DNA from: Bacteroidota bacterium
GTDB lineage: Bacteria > Bacteroidota > Bacteroidia > Bacteroidales > Tenuifilaceae
Length of the DNA stretch: 64,000 bases
Direction: 5' to 3'
NCBI GenBank assembly: GCA_029560875.1
Contig: JAKQKB010000235.1
Span: 24,499-88,498 of the forward strand
The notes under the pieces were generated by a model. The model saw only the letters and a program-made list of their open reading frames with translations, searched no databases and had not been told where the DNA came from. Both the position numbers and the translations under genes were made by a program. This document shows, piece by piece, positions 1-7,216 of the stretch (its first letter is position 1; each line of letters starts with the position of its first letter).

Positions 1-788
1 TCGGCCATAAACATTGCGGCCTCGTTCCTGTTATTGTCGCCCTGCATATAGTACTTGTCGTAATCCCAGTAAAACAGAGCGTTTTCGAATCGTTTTAGGT
101 GATGAAAAAGAACCCTCTCGCAGCTATTCAGGGCGTTGAAACCAACCAGCGCATACTTGCCAGTCACCATTGATTGTTTGGTATTCTTCAACTTTTCGGC
201 GGCCACTCTGTAGGCTAAGCCTTCGTAGGCTATTCCTTGTGTAATAAGCGAAGTGGAGAATTGATTGTAGATTCCGCCTAGTTTTTCCCAAATGTCGGAG
301 TAACGCGAACGGATATGCGAGTCGGCAGTATCGTTCAGCAGGTTCAAAAAATTCTGTAGGGCCTTAAGGTGTTCCTCGTCAAACTCATCGAACTTCTTGT
401 CAATCTCCTTTAAATCCTTAACGTTGGCGAATATCTTCGACGAATCCACCAGGTACTTATCCACCTGGTCGAAGTCCGAAATCATTACGTTTCCCCAAAA
501 GAAAAAATCGTCGAACGATTCCTGACTACCTGTGGCTATCTGGTACTGCTTGTAAAGTTGATGGTTAAGCAAAAGTGGGTCGGTAGGTTTTAGCTCCGCT
601 ACAGCAAACATCAAATCGTTGATAGTGGTAACCTTGGGTTGCCAAATGGGCTTGCTCAACCCAGTTGCAAGGTACTTGGTGAAGAACAACGATGCCCTTC
701 GGTTCGGAAAAACGAGGTTAACCTCGGAGATATCATCGCCGAAAACTCTATATAAATCCTTGGCAACTAAGCTGAGAAATGGTTCCAT
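1..788 (-). CDS. AddB-like PD-(D/E)XK nuclease family protein, N-terminal part
   Basis: Partial gene: the reading frame is open from an ATG at 788 to the window edge at 1, giving about 262 residues with no stop. The N-terminus has a VFPNRRASLFF stretch at about residues 25-35 and a PIWQPKVTTINDLM stretch soon after. These are typical of the long Bacteroidota PD-(D/E)XK nuclease proteins related to AddB, which act in double-strand break repair with an AddA/RecB-like helicase. The nuclease motif itself would lie beyond the window, so the family call rests on the N-terminal pattern only. The VirK-like gene upstream ends 15 bases before this start, so the two are probably co-transcribed. The product is expected to be cytoplasmic. 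Confidence 0.72.
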   Translation of the reverse strand, partial: MEPFLSLVAKDLYRVFGDDISEVNLVFPNRRASLFFTKYLATGLSKPIWQPKVTTINDLMFAVAELKPTDPLLLNHQLYKQYQIATGSQESFDDFFFWGNVMISDFDQVDKYLVDSSKIFANVKDLKEIDKKFDEFDEEHLKALQNFLNLLNDTADSHIRSRYSDIWEKLGGIYNQFSTSLITQGIAYEGLAYRVAAEKLKNTKQSMVTGKYALVGFNALNSCERVLFHHLKRFENALFYWDYDKYYMQGDNNRNEAAMFMA

Positions 789-803
789 TATCAATCCTTA
801 CAA

Positions 804-1280
804 TTACTGTTTGTAAAAGAATATGGCCTGTTCGGTTTTTGGGTCGCCAAATGTGGTGAAAAAGTTCTCGCTCATTAGCTCTTCCTGCGTATTTGGGTCG
901 ATATACATTACCGTAACCTTAACTTTGCCGGTAGATTCTATTCGGAATTTTCCGTAGTTATACACAAATCCCTTTCCTTTAGGGTTCATAATCAACTTAT
1001 TCTCAGAGAAAACCACAAAGGCATTCTCGTTACCCCTAACGGCTTTGGGGGCAAAATACTCGTAGGTATCAATGGTCATTCCTCCAATGGCATCGGGCGA
1101 TTTATCTTCAACCTCATTGTCGGAAATTAGGGTGCATTTGCCGTAGTGAATAATAACCCTAACCTGTTCGCCGCTATTAAGTGCGGTCATTAACTCGTCA
1201 AAGTTTTTTAGCGATTTTGGCTGTGCAAGTAAGTTTGAACTAATAAGAGCCAATGCAAAGAAGAATACTATTTTTTTCAT
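804..1280 (-). CDS. VirK-like secreted protein
   Basis: The 158-residue product has a signal peptide ending near LLAQ (residues 1-20), so it should be exported to the periplasm or beyond. The first part of the mature protein (FDELMTALNSGEQVRVIIHY followed by a Cys-containing strand) resembles the VirK family, small exported proteins known from pathogens and from many Bacteroidota but of unclear biochemical role. Only one Cys is visible in the mature protein. The gene lies 15 bases upstream of the AddB-like gene, and this tight spacing suggests shared transcription rather than shared function. The family assignment is from pattern memory, and the function is unknown. Confidence 0.6.
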   Translation of the reverse strand: MKKIVFFFALALISSNLLAQPKSLKNFDELMTALNSGEQVRVIIHYGKCTLISDNEVEDKSPDAIGGMTIDTYEYFAPKAVRGNENAFVVFSENKLIMNPKGKGFVYNYGKFRIESTGKVKVTVMYIDPNTQEELMSENFFTTFGDPKTEQAIFFYKQ

Positions 1281-1367
1281 TGAAGTTAGATTATAAAATT
1301 AAGTTTGAATTAAAAGTAATACAAATTGTTTAAAAGTGATTCCAAAATTCTATTCTGATTTAGATTT

Positions 1368-1459
1368 TGTCATCCCGAACTTGTTGAGGGATTTAGATTT
1401 CTAACTAGCGCTCGAAACCGAGCCGCCAAGTGGCGATGAGCTCGCCGAAGGCAATGACA
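1368..1459. repeat. degenerate dispersed repeat bounded by TGTCAT/ATGACA
   Basis: Between the VirK-like gene and the radical SAM gene lies a 92-base stretch that begins TGTCAT and ends ATGACA, which are inverted copies. It contains CCGAACTTGTTGAGGG, which resembles the GAACTTGTT core of the palindromes at 63734-63791, and a GC-richer second half. It looks like a decayed member of the short palindromic repeats scattered in Bacteroidota genomes. No open reading frame fits it. Confidence 0.45.
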
Positions 1460-1478
1460 TAGTAGAGTTTCTTCACCA

Positions 1479-2420
1479 TCAACTAAATAGCCGTCCCTGC
1501 CAAGTATTCCGCTGTTCAAGAATTTTTTCGAGCATAACCATTAGCTGGTCGGTACGATAGTTTCCCCAGGGTGGCGTAGCCAAGTATCGGGGAGGAGCCT
1601 CGCCAGTAAAGCGTTCTACTACAAAAGTGGGATTGAGTTGCTCCAGAAAATCAACCATAAAGTTGAAATACTCCTCCATTCCGAACAGGTTGAACATTGA
1701 AGGATTCTGCTGATACTGCAACTCCATGGCAGTCCCTTTGATTATCTGTAGTTGATGAAACTTGATGGTGCTAAGCGGAAGTTTAGAGAGTATAGCTGCC
1801 TCGGCCATCATTTCATCGCGCGATTCGCCTGGTAGGCCAAAAATTATATGTGCTCCTGTTTTAATGCCTCGCTTATGGGTTTCCTCTATGGCCCAAACCG
1901 ATTTTTCGAAGTTGTGTCCACGGTTAATCATCTCCAGCGTTTTGTTGTAGCAACTTTCCACTCCGTACTCAAGTGCTATGTAATATTTTTTGGAAAGTTC
2001 CTGAAAGTAGTCGAGTTTTTGCTCATCAACGCAATCAGGGCGAGTGCCAATAACCAATCCAATAATTTTAGGATTTGAAAGCGCCTCGGAGTATAGTTTC
2101 TCCAACTTATCCAAAGGAGCGTGAGTGTTGGAGAATGCCTGAAAGTAGGCTAAATATCTATCGGCCCTACGATAACGCACAGCATGAAACTCAATGCCCT
2201 CATCAATTTGCTGGGTTATTGATTTTGATGGGGTGCAGTAGCTTGGGTTAAAGGCATCGTTGTTGCAGTAGGTGCAACCTCCGGTTGCAACAGTGCCATC
2301 GCGGTTTGGACACGTAAAACCCGCATCGATAGTGAGTTTTTGAACGCGTCCACCAAACTCGCGCTTAAAGTAATTTGAGTAGCTGTTAAATCGCCTATTA
2401 TCGCCCCAAGGGTATGACAT
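1479..2420 (-). CDS. TIGR01212 family radical SAM protein (YhcC-like)
   Basis: From the ATG at 2420 the product has 313 residues and starts MSYPWGDNRRFNSYS. The iron-sulfur cluster cysteines are C37, C49 and C52 within FTCPNRDG and GGCTYC, the CX11CX2C spacing typical of the TIGR01212/YhcC family. A TRPDC segment and a GLPGE segment follow in the barrel, as expected. The family is widespread and belongs to the radical SAM superfamily, but its substrate is not firmly known. The frame stays open to 2480, but that extension translates the heptamer repeat at 2422-2456 into low-complexity TTNNEQRTT-like residues; I reject it as the start. Confidence 0.88.
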   Translation of the reverse strand: MSYPWGDNRRFNSYSNYFKREFGGRVQKLTIDAGFTCPNRDGTVATGGCTYCNNDAFNPSYCTPSKSITQQIDEGIEFHAVRYRRADRYLAYFQAFSNTHAPLDKLEKLYSEALSNPKIIGLVIGTRPDCVDEQKLDYFQELSKKYYIALEYGVESCYNKTLEMINRGHNFEKSVWAIEETHKRGIKTGAHIIFGLPGESRDEMMAEAAILSKLPLSTIKFHQLQIIKGTAMELQYQQNPSMFNLFGMEEYFNFMVDFLEQLNPTFVVERFTGEAPPRYLATPPWGNYRTDQLMVMLEKILEQRNTWQGRLFS

Positions 2421-2421
2421 T

Positions 2422-2456
2422 TTCGTTGTTCGTTGTTCGTTGTTTGTTGTTCGTTG
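2422..2456. repeat. five tandem copies of the heptamer TTCGTTG
   Basis: Five consecutive 7-base units are seen: TTCGTTG three times, then TTTGTTG, then TTCGTTG. The array ends one base before the chosen start codon of the radical SAM gene, so it lies in its 5' untranslated region. Heptamer arrays of this kind translate to NNEQRTTNNEQ-like strings and are a recurring source of false N-terminal extensions in Bacteroidota annotations. Copy number could vary by slippage. Confidence 0.9.
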
Positions 2457-2504
2457 ATGGTTGATTGAAAAGAGGTGCAATTTATAGAAAAAACATGGAA
2501 CACT

Positions 2505-3386
2505 TCATTCTGATATTTTCTGAGTCATATAAAGGACGTATTTCTGTCCTTCCAGTTTGTGGTAGTATATAATTTGGTTATCGGGCGATATAGTTGCAGC
2601 CTCAACAAACCCTTCAATCATATCAATTCTGTATGGCTTTCGGAATGGTTCATTTACACTTTCGCGTGTAGAAACATAAATTTTGGGCATTGATGTTTCA
2701 GAAATTGGAGCATCAACCCTTGTGAAGTAAAGTTCAAGCATATCGGATGATAGGCAAGCGGCATATTCCAAGGCTGAAGTATTGATGTTTTTGAGTAAAT
2801 CCGAATTTATTCTTTGAAAACCAATGTCAGTTTTTTCTGCAATTGCGATATCGGCTTCATATGGGCCACCATTCTCGTCGAATCGTCCATCTACAAAGTA
2901 TAGGAAGTTCCCGTCCTTGCTCACTTCTACATCGAAATTTACCCAACCAGCCTGATTTTTAGAGATACCTGTAACTAGAGTAATATTGGAAATGCTATCG
3001 TTCTCAAATTGTCCAGTGTAAATAGTGGCGAGTGTTTGGTTATAGCTACGAGTTGAAACAAAGTAAAAAGCATTGGAGTTATCCATTGTGGCCACACCAT
3101 CTAAACTCTCGGTGTTAACCCCTTTGAGTTCTCCTTGATATTCGAATGTTATATCATTAATTCGCTTTGCAAAATGTAAATTGGTATTTACAGAGGGGTG
3201 GTTGGAGTTATTAAAGAATAAGGTTTCTCCATTGGATGCAAGGAACGGTTCCATTATATCGGCACTATATCCATTTATGGTTACAAGTTGTGGTTGCCCA
3301 AATGTTATTAATCGGGAATTGGATTCCGATTCGTTCTTTGAACAAGCAGAAAGTACGATTAGTATGTAAAATACCCCATGTTTCAT
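2505..3386 (-). CDS. lipoprotein with TolB/PD40-like propeller repeats
   Basis: The 293-residue product starts with a lipoprotein signal whose lipobox is LSAC, with the lipidated cysteine at residue 15. The mature part carries repeats of the PD40/TolB-like type, for example FLYFVDGRFDENGGPYEADI and ISPDNQIIYYHK, which suggest a beta-propeller. Such proteins are commonly anchored in the outer membrane or periplasm; the ligand is not evident. A likely promoter lies at 3391-3423, partly inside the terminator of the next gene. Nothing in the neighbourhood points to a pathway. The propeller is inferred from repeat phrasing, not from a profile search. Confidence 0.65.
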   Translation of the reverse strand: MKHGVFYILIVLSACSKNESESNSRLITFGQPQLVTINGYSADIMEPFLASNGETLFFNNSNHPSVNTNLHFAKRINDITFEYQGELKGVNTESLDGVATMDNSNAFYFVSTRSYNQTLATIYTGQFENDSISNITLVTGISKNQAGWVNFDVEVSKDGNFLYFVDGRFDENGGPYEADIAIAEKTDIGFQRINSDLLKNINTSALEYAACLSSDMLELYFTRVDAPISETSMPKIYVSTRESVNEPFRKPYRIDMIEGFVEAATISPDNQIIYYHKLEGQKYVLYMTQKISE

Positions 3387-3390
3387 TAAG

Positions 3391-3423
3391 CAAATCTACA
3401 AAAGTTGATGGTAAAAAAACAAA
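3391..3423 (-). promoter_or_regulatory. candidate promoter for the PD40-like lipoprotein
   Basis: On the minus strand a TTTG (3423-3420) is followed after 21 bases by TAGATTTG (3398-3391), matching the Bacteroidota -33/-7 pattern. The -33 element overlaps the base of the terminator stem at 3422-3450. Confidence 0.45.
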
Positions 3424-3450
3424 AACCACCCCAAAATTTGGAGTGGTTTT
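3422..3450 (-). terminator. intrinsic terminator of the TerB-like gene
   Basis: An inverted repeat AAAACCACNCC / GGNGTGGTTTT surrounds a short AT-rich loop. In the minus-strand direction it is followed by a T-rich run, just after the TerB-like gene ends at 3473. Confidence 0.8.
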
Positions 3451-3472
3451 CAACATGCCTAGGAATAAATTC

Positions 3473-3898
3473 TTAAGCCTTATTTTTTAGGATAATTACT
3501 TCGATGATTTTTTGTGATTGCTCATCGGAAATACCCATTTTACTCTTAAGCATAGCAATAACTGCTTCTTCCTCTTTTTCAACAGAACCATCGGCTAGAA
3601 CAAAGTCAACAGCGTTGGTGTAAACGGTTGGGCGTAGTTCGGCAGGAATTTTATCCACAGCCTTATCAAGTAAGCCTTCAAGGCTCTTGGTTTCCTTAAG
3701 GATGCGTTGAATTTTCTTCATAGCATCTCTTAAATCGAACTTACGGAAAGTTGGACGGCTTGCAAGTAAATTTATAAGGTTGATTTCCTCCTCAGGTGCA
3801 ATTTCACCATCAGCAGCCATACAAGCAAAAATAATTGCGAAAAACGCTTCTTTTTCATTTGAGATTTCAGCAGAACCTCCAAGGTTGAATAGTCCCAT
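3473..3898 (-). CDS. TerB-like (tellurite resistance TerB family) protein
   Basis: The 141-residue product has two similar acidic turns, AADGEIAPEEE at about residues 28-38 and LADGSVEKEEE at about 101-111. This is the arrangement of the all-helical TerB/DjlA-N fold, in which such acidic segments have been linked to metal binding. No signal peptide or membrane segment is visible, so the protein is probably cytoplasmic. There are no other ter genes nearby, so tellurite resistance should not be inferred. The gene stands alone, with a clear terminator after it. Confidence 0.7.
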   Translation of the reverse strand: MGLFNLGGSAEISNEKEAFFAIIFACMAADGEIAPEEEINLINLLASRPTFRKFDLRDAMKKIQRILKETKSLEGLLDKAVDKIPAELRPTVYTNAVDFVLADGSVEKEEEAVIAMLKSKMGISDEQSQKIIEVIILKNKA

Positions 3899-4022
3899 AG
3901 TATTTGTTATTGAGTTTTATAATCGGAGTGCAAAAGTATTACAATATTCGAAAATTGAATTCTCAAATTGTAAATACAGCGATAGGGTTCTATTAAAAAA
4001 TATTAAAACGGGGGAGAGGAGT

Positions 4023-5267
4023 TTATTTCTTTTTTGATTTATGCTTTTTTCGTTGTTTTGCCTCATACTCGTTAATATCATCAAGTAACGATTTCCAATC
4101 GTGGGAGGATTCCTCCGAAACATCAACTGTGGCTTCGTACTCACCTTCGGTAAAGTGCATTATAGATATCGGTTTGCTTAAGTATGTTTCAATTTCAGCG
4201 AGTATTTCTTTTTCCTCAGTACTGCAAAAGGATACAGCTTTGCCTTTTTGGTTACCACGACCTGTGCGACCCACACGATGTACATAGTTTTCTGATACTT
4301 CAGGTAAATCGTAGTTTATAACAAATTCAACATTGGGAATATCAACGCCACGTGCACTAACATCAGTGGCAATTAGAACTCGGTTTTTTCCCGATTTAAA
4401 ATTGTCCATAATGGAAGAGCGTTCCTTCTGGTCTTTTCCGCTATGAATAGTTTGGCTGGAGATATTGACTCTTTCTAGCGCTTTAAGCACTCTTTCGGCT
4501 CTAACCTTAGTGCGAACAAATACTAGTATTTTACTATCGGGGTTTTCGTTAATAAAACGTTCTAGGAAGAAACGTTTATCGTCCATTTCCACAAACGCAA
4601 CTGAATGGTCGATGTTTTTTGATACAGGGTCTTTAGGTGATATATGTATTCGAACGGCGTGGCGAACTAAGCCGTAGGCTAAATCTTTAATTCGCTCATT
4701 AATGGTTGCCGAAAAGAATAATGTTTGGCGGTTTCTGGGGATTCGTCGTATCAACTGTTCCATATCATTTATAAAGCCTAGCTCAAGCATATGGTCGGCT
4801 TCGTCAATAATAAGAATCTCCACATTTTTAAACGATAAAAAACCTTGGCTAGCGAGGTCGAACATTCTTCCTGGGGTTGCAACTAAAACATCCGTTCCAT
4901 TCTTAAGAAGCGATATTTGCTTGTCTTGTTCAACACCGCCATAAACGCCAACAACATGTAGACCTAACCCCGTTATGAGTTGCTTGAAAACCTCGGATAC
5001 TTGAATGGCCAATTCGTGGGTTGGAACCATCACTAAGCATCGGGTTGAATATTGTTCCTTCAGAACTTTTCGAGTTGCAAGTAGTTGTATAACAGGAATT
5101 GCGAATGCTGCCGTTTTTCCTGTTCCGGTTTGTGCTATAGCCAAAACATCTTCACCTTTCAAGGTAGGAGGGATGGCCTTAAATTGTATATCGGTTGGTC
5201 GTTTAAATCCAAGTGTTTCGAGATTACGCTTGAGCGCAGGTATTAAATTGTACTGTTCAAACTTCAT
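4023..5267 (-). CDS. DEAD-box ATP-dependent RNA helicase (RhlE-like)
   Basis: The 414-residue product holds the full set of DEAD-box motifs: a Q motif around residues 21-29 (GFKRPTDIQ), motif I AQTGTGKT at 45-52, motif II DEAD at 155-158, motif III SAT at 186-188, and HRVGRTGR near residue 340. It ends in a basic tail (KQRKKHKSKKK) that should bind RNA. Enzymes of this type use ATP to unwind short RNA duplexes in ribosome assembly and RNA decay. Length and tail fit the RhlE group. The promoter at 5348-5378 gives a 5' leader of about 75 bases, a common arrangement for cold-inducible helicase genes, but no control element is proven. Confidence 0.93.
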   Translation of the reverse strand: MKFEQYNLIPALKRNLETLGFKRPTDIQFKAIPPTLKGEDVLAIAQTGTGKTAAFAIPVIQLLATRKVLKEQYSTRCLVMVPTHELAIQVSEVFKQLITGLGLHVVGVYGGVEQDKQISLLKNGTDVLVATPGRMFDLASQGFLSFKNVEILIIDEADHMLELGFINDMEQLIRRIPRNRQTLFFSATINERIKDLAYGLVRHAVRIHISPKDPVSKNIDHSVAFVEMDDKRFFLERFINENPDSKILVFVRTKVRAERVLKALERVNISSQTIHSGKDQKERSSIMDNFKSGKNRVLIATDVSARGVDIPNVEFVINYDLPEVSENYVHRVGRTGRGNQKGKAVSFCSTEEKEILAEIETYLSKPISIMHFTEGEYEATVDVSEESSHDWKSLLDDINEYEAKQRKKHKSKKK

Positions 5268-5347
5268 AAGTATTTGAGTATATTCCTTTTGCTAGAGTTT
5301 AATTAGCCAATTGGAAATTGTTTTAAACAGTATTCCTATTGCTGATG

Positions 5348-5378
5348 CAAAACTACTAAAAAACGAGAATTGTGCAAA
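5348..5378 (-). promoter_or_regulatory. promoter of the DEAD-box helicase gene
   Basis: On the minus strand TTTG (5378-5375) is followed after exactly 19 bases by TAGTTTTG (5355-5348), a full match to the Bacteroidota consensus TTTG-N19-TAnnTTTG. Confidence 0.75.
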
Positions 5379-5404
5379 TTAAAGAGATGCTAGAGTCTCT
5401 TTAA
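5379..5404. repeat. inverted repeat between divergent genes
   Basis: TTAAAGAGA (5379-5387) and TCTCTTTAA (5396-5404) form a perfect 9-base inverted repeat with an 8-base loop. It directly abuts the -33 element of the helicase promoter and lies in the spacer between that gene and the plus-strand lipoprotein gene. No T-run follows, so it is more like an operator than a terminator. Confidence 0.5.
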
Positions 5405-5463
5405 CTTATGATATGGTTTGATTTTCAGAGTATTTTAGAAATAAGTTAAATTGTTATTTGTGG

Positions 5464-5494
5464 TATGATATTTAGGAAATAAAGTTTATTTTTG
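5464..5494 (+). promoter_or_regulatory. candidate promoter of the Cys-rich lipoprotein gene
   Basis: TATTTTTG at 5487-5494 fits the -7 consensus. TATG at 5464-5467, 19 bases upstream, is a three-of-four match to the -33 TTTG. Confidence 0.45.
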
Positions 5495-5526
5495 CATTTT
5501 AAAAGTGTAGATTAACAATAAAATAT

Positions 5527-6012
5527 ATGTTAAACAAATTAAGTTATTTAACTCTGTTGCTACTATTGGGTTGTGCTTCTCAAAAGAAACAAGTGGAGAA
5601 TATCGAAAATAAATTTGATCATGAGATAGATATTGTTGTTGATAGCTTTAAAGGCAATGATGGTTTAAGTTTTATAGTTCAAAATAAATCAAACGGACAG
5701 GTTTTTGTTCATAATCACAGGCAAACTCATATTGAAAAGTTTGATGGAGTGAACTGGGTGAAATTAAGAATATTAAATTGTCCGTGCGGTGCACCGTGTG
5801 CTAGACCTACTGAATTTATTGAGATTGCTAAAGAAGGAAGTTTTGCATTTAGATGGGACAGAGCGGAGAGTTGGTGTGGAGAAAAGAATTCCTATGGTAT
5901 TCCCGAATCTATGAAGCAATCTGTAACTGCTGGACTTTATCGAATAATGGTTGTTTTTAGTGTTGATCAAAGAAATACTAAAGCCTTTTACAAAGAATTT
6001 AATGTAAATTAA
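5527..6012 (+). CDS. Cys-rich lipoprotein of unknown function
   Basis: I do not recognise a family. The 161-residue product has a lipoprotein signal with LLLLGC, the lipidated Cys being residue 16. The mature part has a tight cysteine group, C85, C87 and C91 in NCPCGAPCARP, plus C117 in SWCGEK, which could hold disulfides or a metal. The rest looks like a beta-sandwich of strands. It ends 10 bases before the large Asp-box secreted protein begins, so the two are likely co-transcribed. The partner is a type IX-exported protein, hence a role at the cell surface is possible but unproven. Confidence 0.6.
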   Translation: MLNKLSYLTLLLLLGCASQKKQVENIENKFDHEIDIVVDSFKGNDGLSFIVQNKSNGQVFVHNHRQTHIEKFDGVNWVKLRILNCPCGAPCARPTEFIEIAKEGSFAFRWDRAESWCGEKNSYGIPESMKQSVTAGLYRIMVVFSVDQRNTKAFYKEFNVN

Positions 6013-6022
6013 TTATAAATTC

Positions 6023-7168
6023 ATGAAAAAAGTAATTTTATTAAGCATGCTGAGCCTTTTGCCCGTGCTTTTATTCTCTCAAGTTTGGAGGGATGCCTTC
6101 TATTCAACTTCGAATGACTCCAAAAGTGCTATGAACTTTTATGAGATTCAAAAGAATTTCAATGAGTATTGGAGCAAGTATGATGTTAAGGGTGGATTTT
6201 ATTATGTTGATGGAAAGAAGAAAAAAGCTCCGGGGTGGAAGCAGTTTAAGCGTTGGGAATGGTTTTGGGAAACTAGAATAGATGTTAAAACGGGAGCATT
6301 TCCTAGTTTTGACAAAATGCTTCTTCATGAAGAGATTAGAAGCATGGGATATAAATCTGATGAATCAAATTGGGTATCCATGGGGCCTAATTCTTCTAAT
6401 GGCGGTTATGCTGGTATAGGAAGAATAAACTGTATAGCGTTTCATCCAAGTGATAAAAATACTTTTTGGATAGGAGCTCCATCTGGTGGACTATGGAAAA
6501 CAACTAATGGAGGTAGTTCTTGGACCGTTTTAACGGATAATCTTCCTGTTATTGGAGTAAGTGAGATATTTATTCCAAATGATTATGCTACTTCCAAAAC
6601 AATTTATATAGCTACTGGGGATAGAGATGCCGGTGATAATTATTCCATCGGCGTTCTTAAATCAACTGATGATGGACAAAATTGGCAGGCAACAGGTTTA
6701 ACTTTTAATGTTGCTAATAGATATAGAATAGTCAGAATGCTAGTTCATCCAACGCAGCAAAATATTATGTATGTTGCAACAAATGGTGGTATTTTCAAAT
6801 CTACTAATAGTGGTACTGATTGGTCTTTGATTCAAAGTGGAGTTTTCTTTGATATGGAATTTAAGGCTGGTTCAGAAGATACTGAACTTTATGCCGCAAG
6901 TCGTTATTATGTTAGTTCTGGTGTAGATTATCCTGCTAGAATTTTTAAAACGACAAATGCTGGCACAAGTTGGACAACCGTTCATACATTCTCAAATTCA
7001 ATTTACAGAGTTGAGTTGGATGCTGCCAAATCAGATCCAAATATTGTGTATGCACTAGCATCAACAATGGATGGCGGTATGGAAGGGTTTTACAAGTCAA
7101 CAAATAGTGGCGATAGTTTTTCTATGGTTTATGACGGTACTATTTCTGGTAAAAATTTGCTTAACTAG
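6023..7168 (+). CDS. N-terminal part of an interrupted Asp-box (sortilin/BNR-like) secreted protein
   Basis: This is the first 381 codons of a gene that continues in the same frame after an amber codon at 7166-7168. It starts with a signal peptide ending at LLFSQ. The mature part carries at least five Asp-box repeats of the form (K)(S/T)T(N/D)xGxxW, for example WKTTNGGSSW, LKSTDDGQNW and FKSTNSGTDW, the hallmark of VPS10/sortilin-like and BNR beta-propellers. The break falls in NLLN*HAEST followed by DIDGQGWYDL; a tryptophan codon TGG at the stop position would give an unbroken protein of about 878 residues. Without readthrough this fragment would lack the C-terminal sorting domain and should not be exported by the type IX system. 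A base-call error is also possible. Confidence 0.8.
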   Translation: MKKVILLSMLSLLPVLLFSQVWRDAFYSTSNDSKSAMNFYEIQKNFNEYWSKYDVKGGFYYVDGKKKKAPGWKQFKRWEWFWETRIDVKTGAFPSFDKMLLHEEIRSMGYKSDESNWVSMGPNSSNGGYAGIGRINCIAFHPSDKNTFWIGAPSGGLWKTTNGGSSWTVLTDNLPVIGVSEIFIPNDYATSKTIYIATGDRDAGDNYSIGVLKSTDDGQNWQATGLTFNVANRYRIVRMLVHPTQQNIMYVATNGGIFKSTNSGTDWSLIQSGVFFDMEFKAGSEDTELYAASRYYVSSGVDYPARIFKTTNAGTSWTTVHTFSNSIYRVELDAAKSDPNIVYALASTMDGGMEGFYKSTNSGDSFSMVYDGTISGKNLLN

Positions 7169-7216
7169 CATGCAGAATCTACTGATATTGATGGACAAGG
7201 ATGGTATGATTTAACT

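Noticed and set aside
2216..2503. 95-residue minus-strand frame with NNEQ-rich start
   Set aside because: It is another frame of the heptamer array and the radical SAM gene.
3265..3456. 63-residue minus-strand frame
   Set aside because: It runs through the terminator at 3422-3450 and overlaps the PD40-like lipoprotein gene in another frame.
3473..3898. Tellurite resistance operon
   Set aside because: Only a single TerB-like protein is present, without other ter genes.
7166..7168. Recoding of TAG as an amino acid
   Set aside because: Several genes here end in TAG without trailing conserved sequence, so TAG works as a stop; a mutation or base-call error is simpler.
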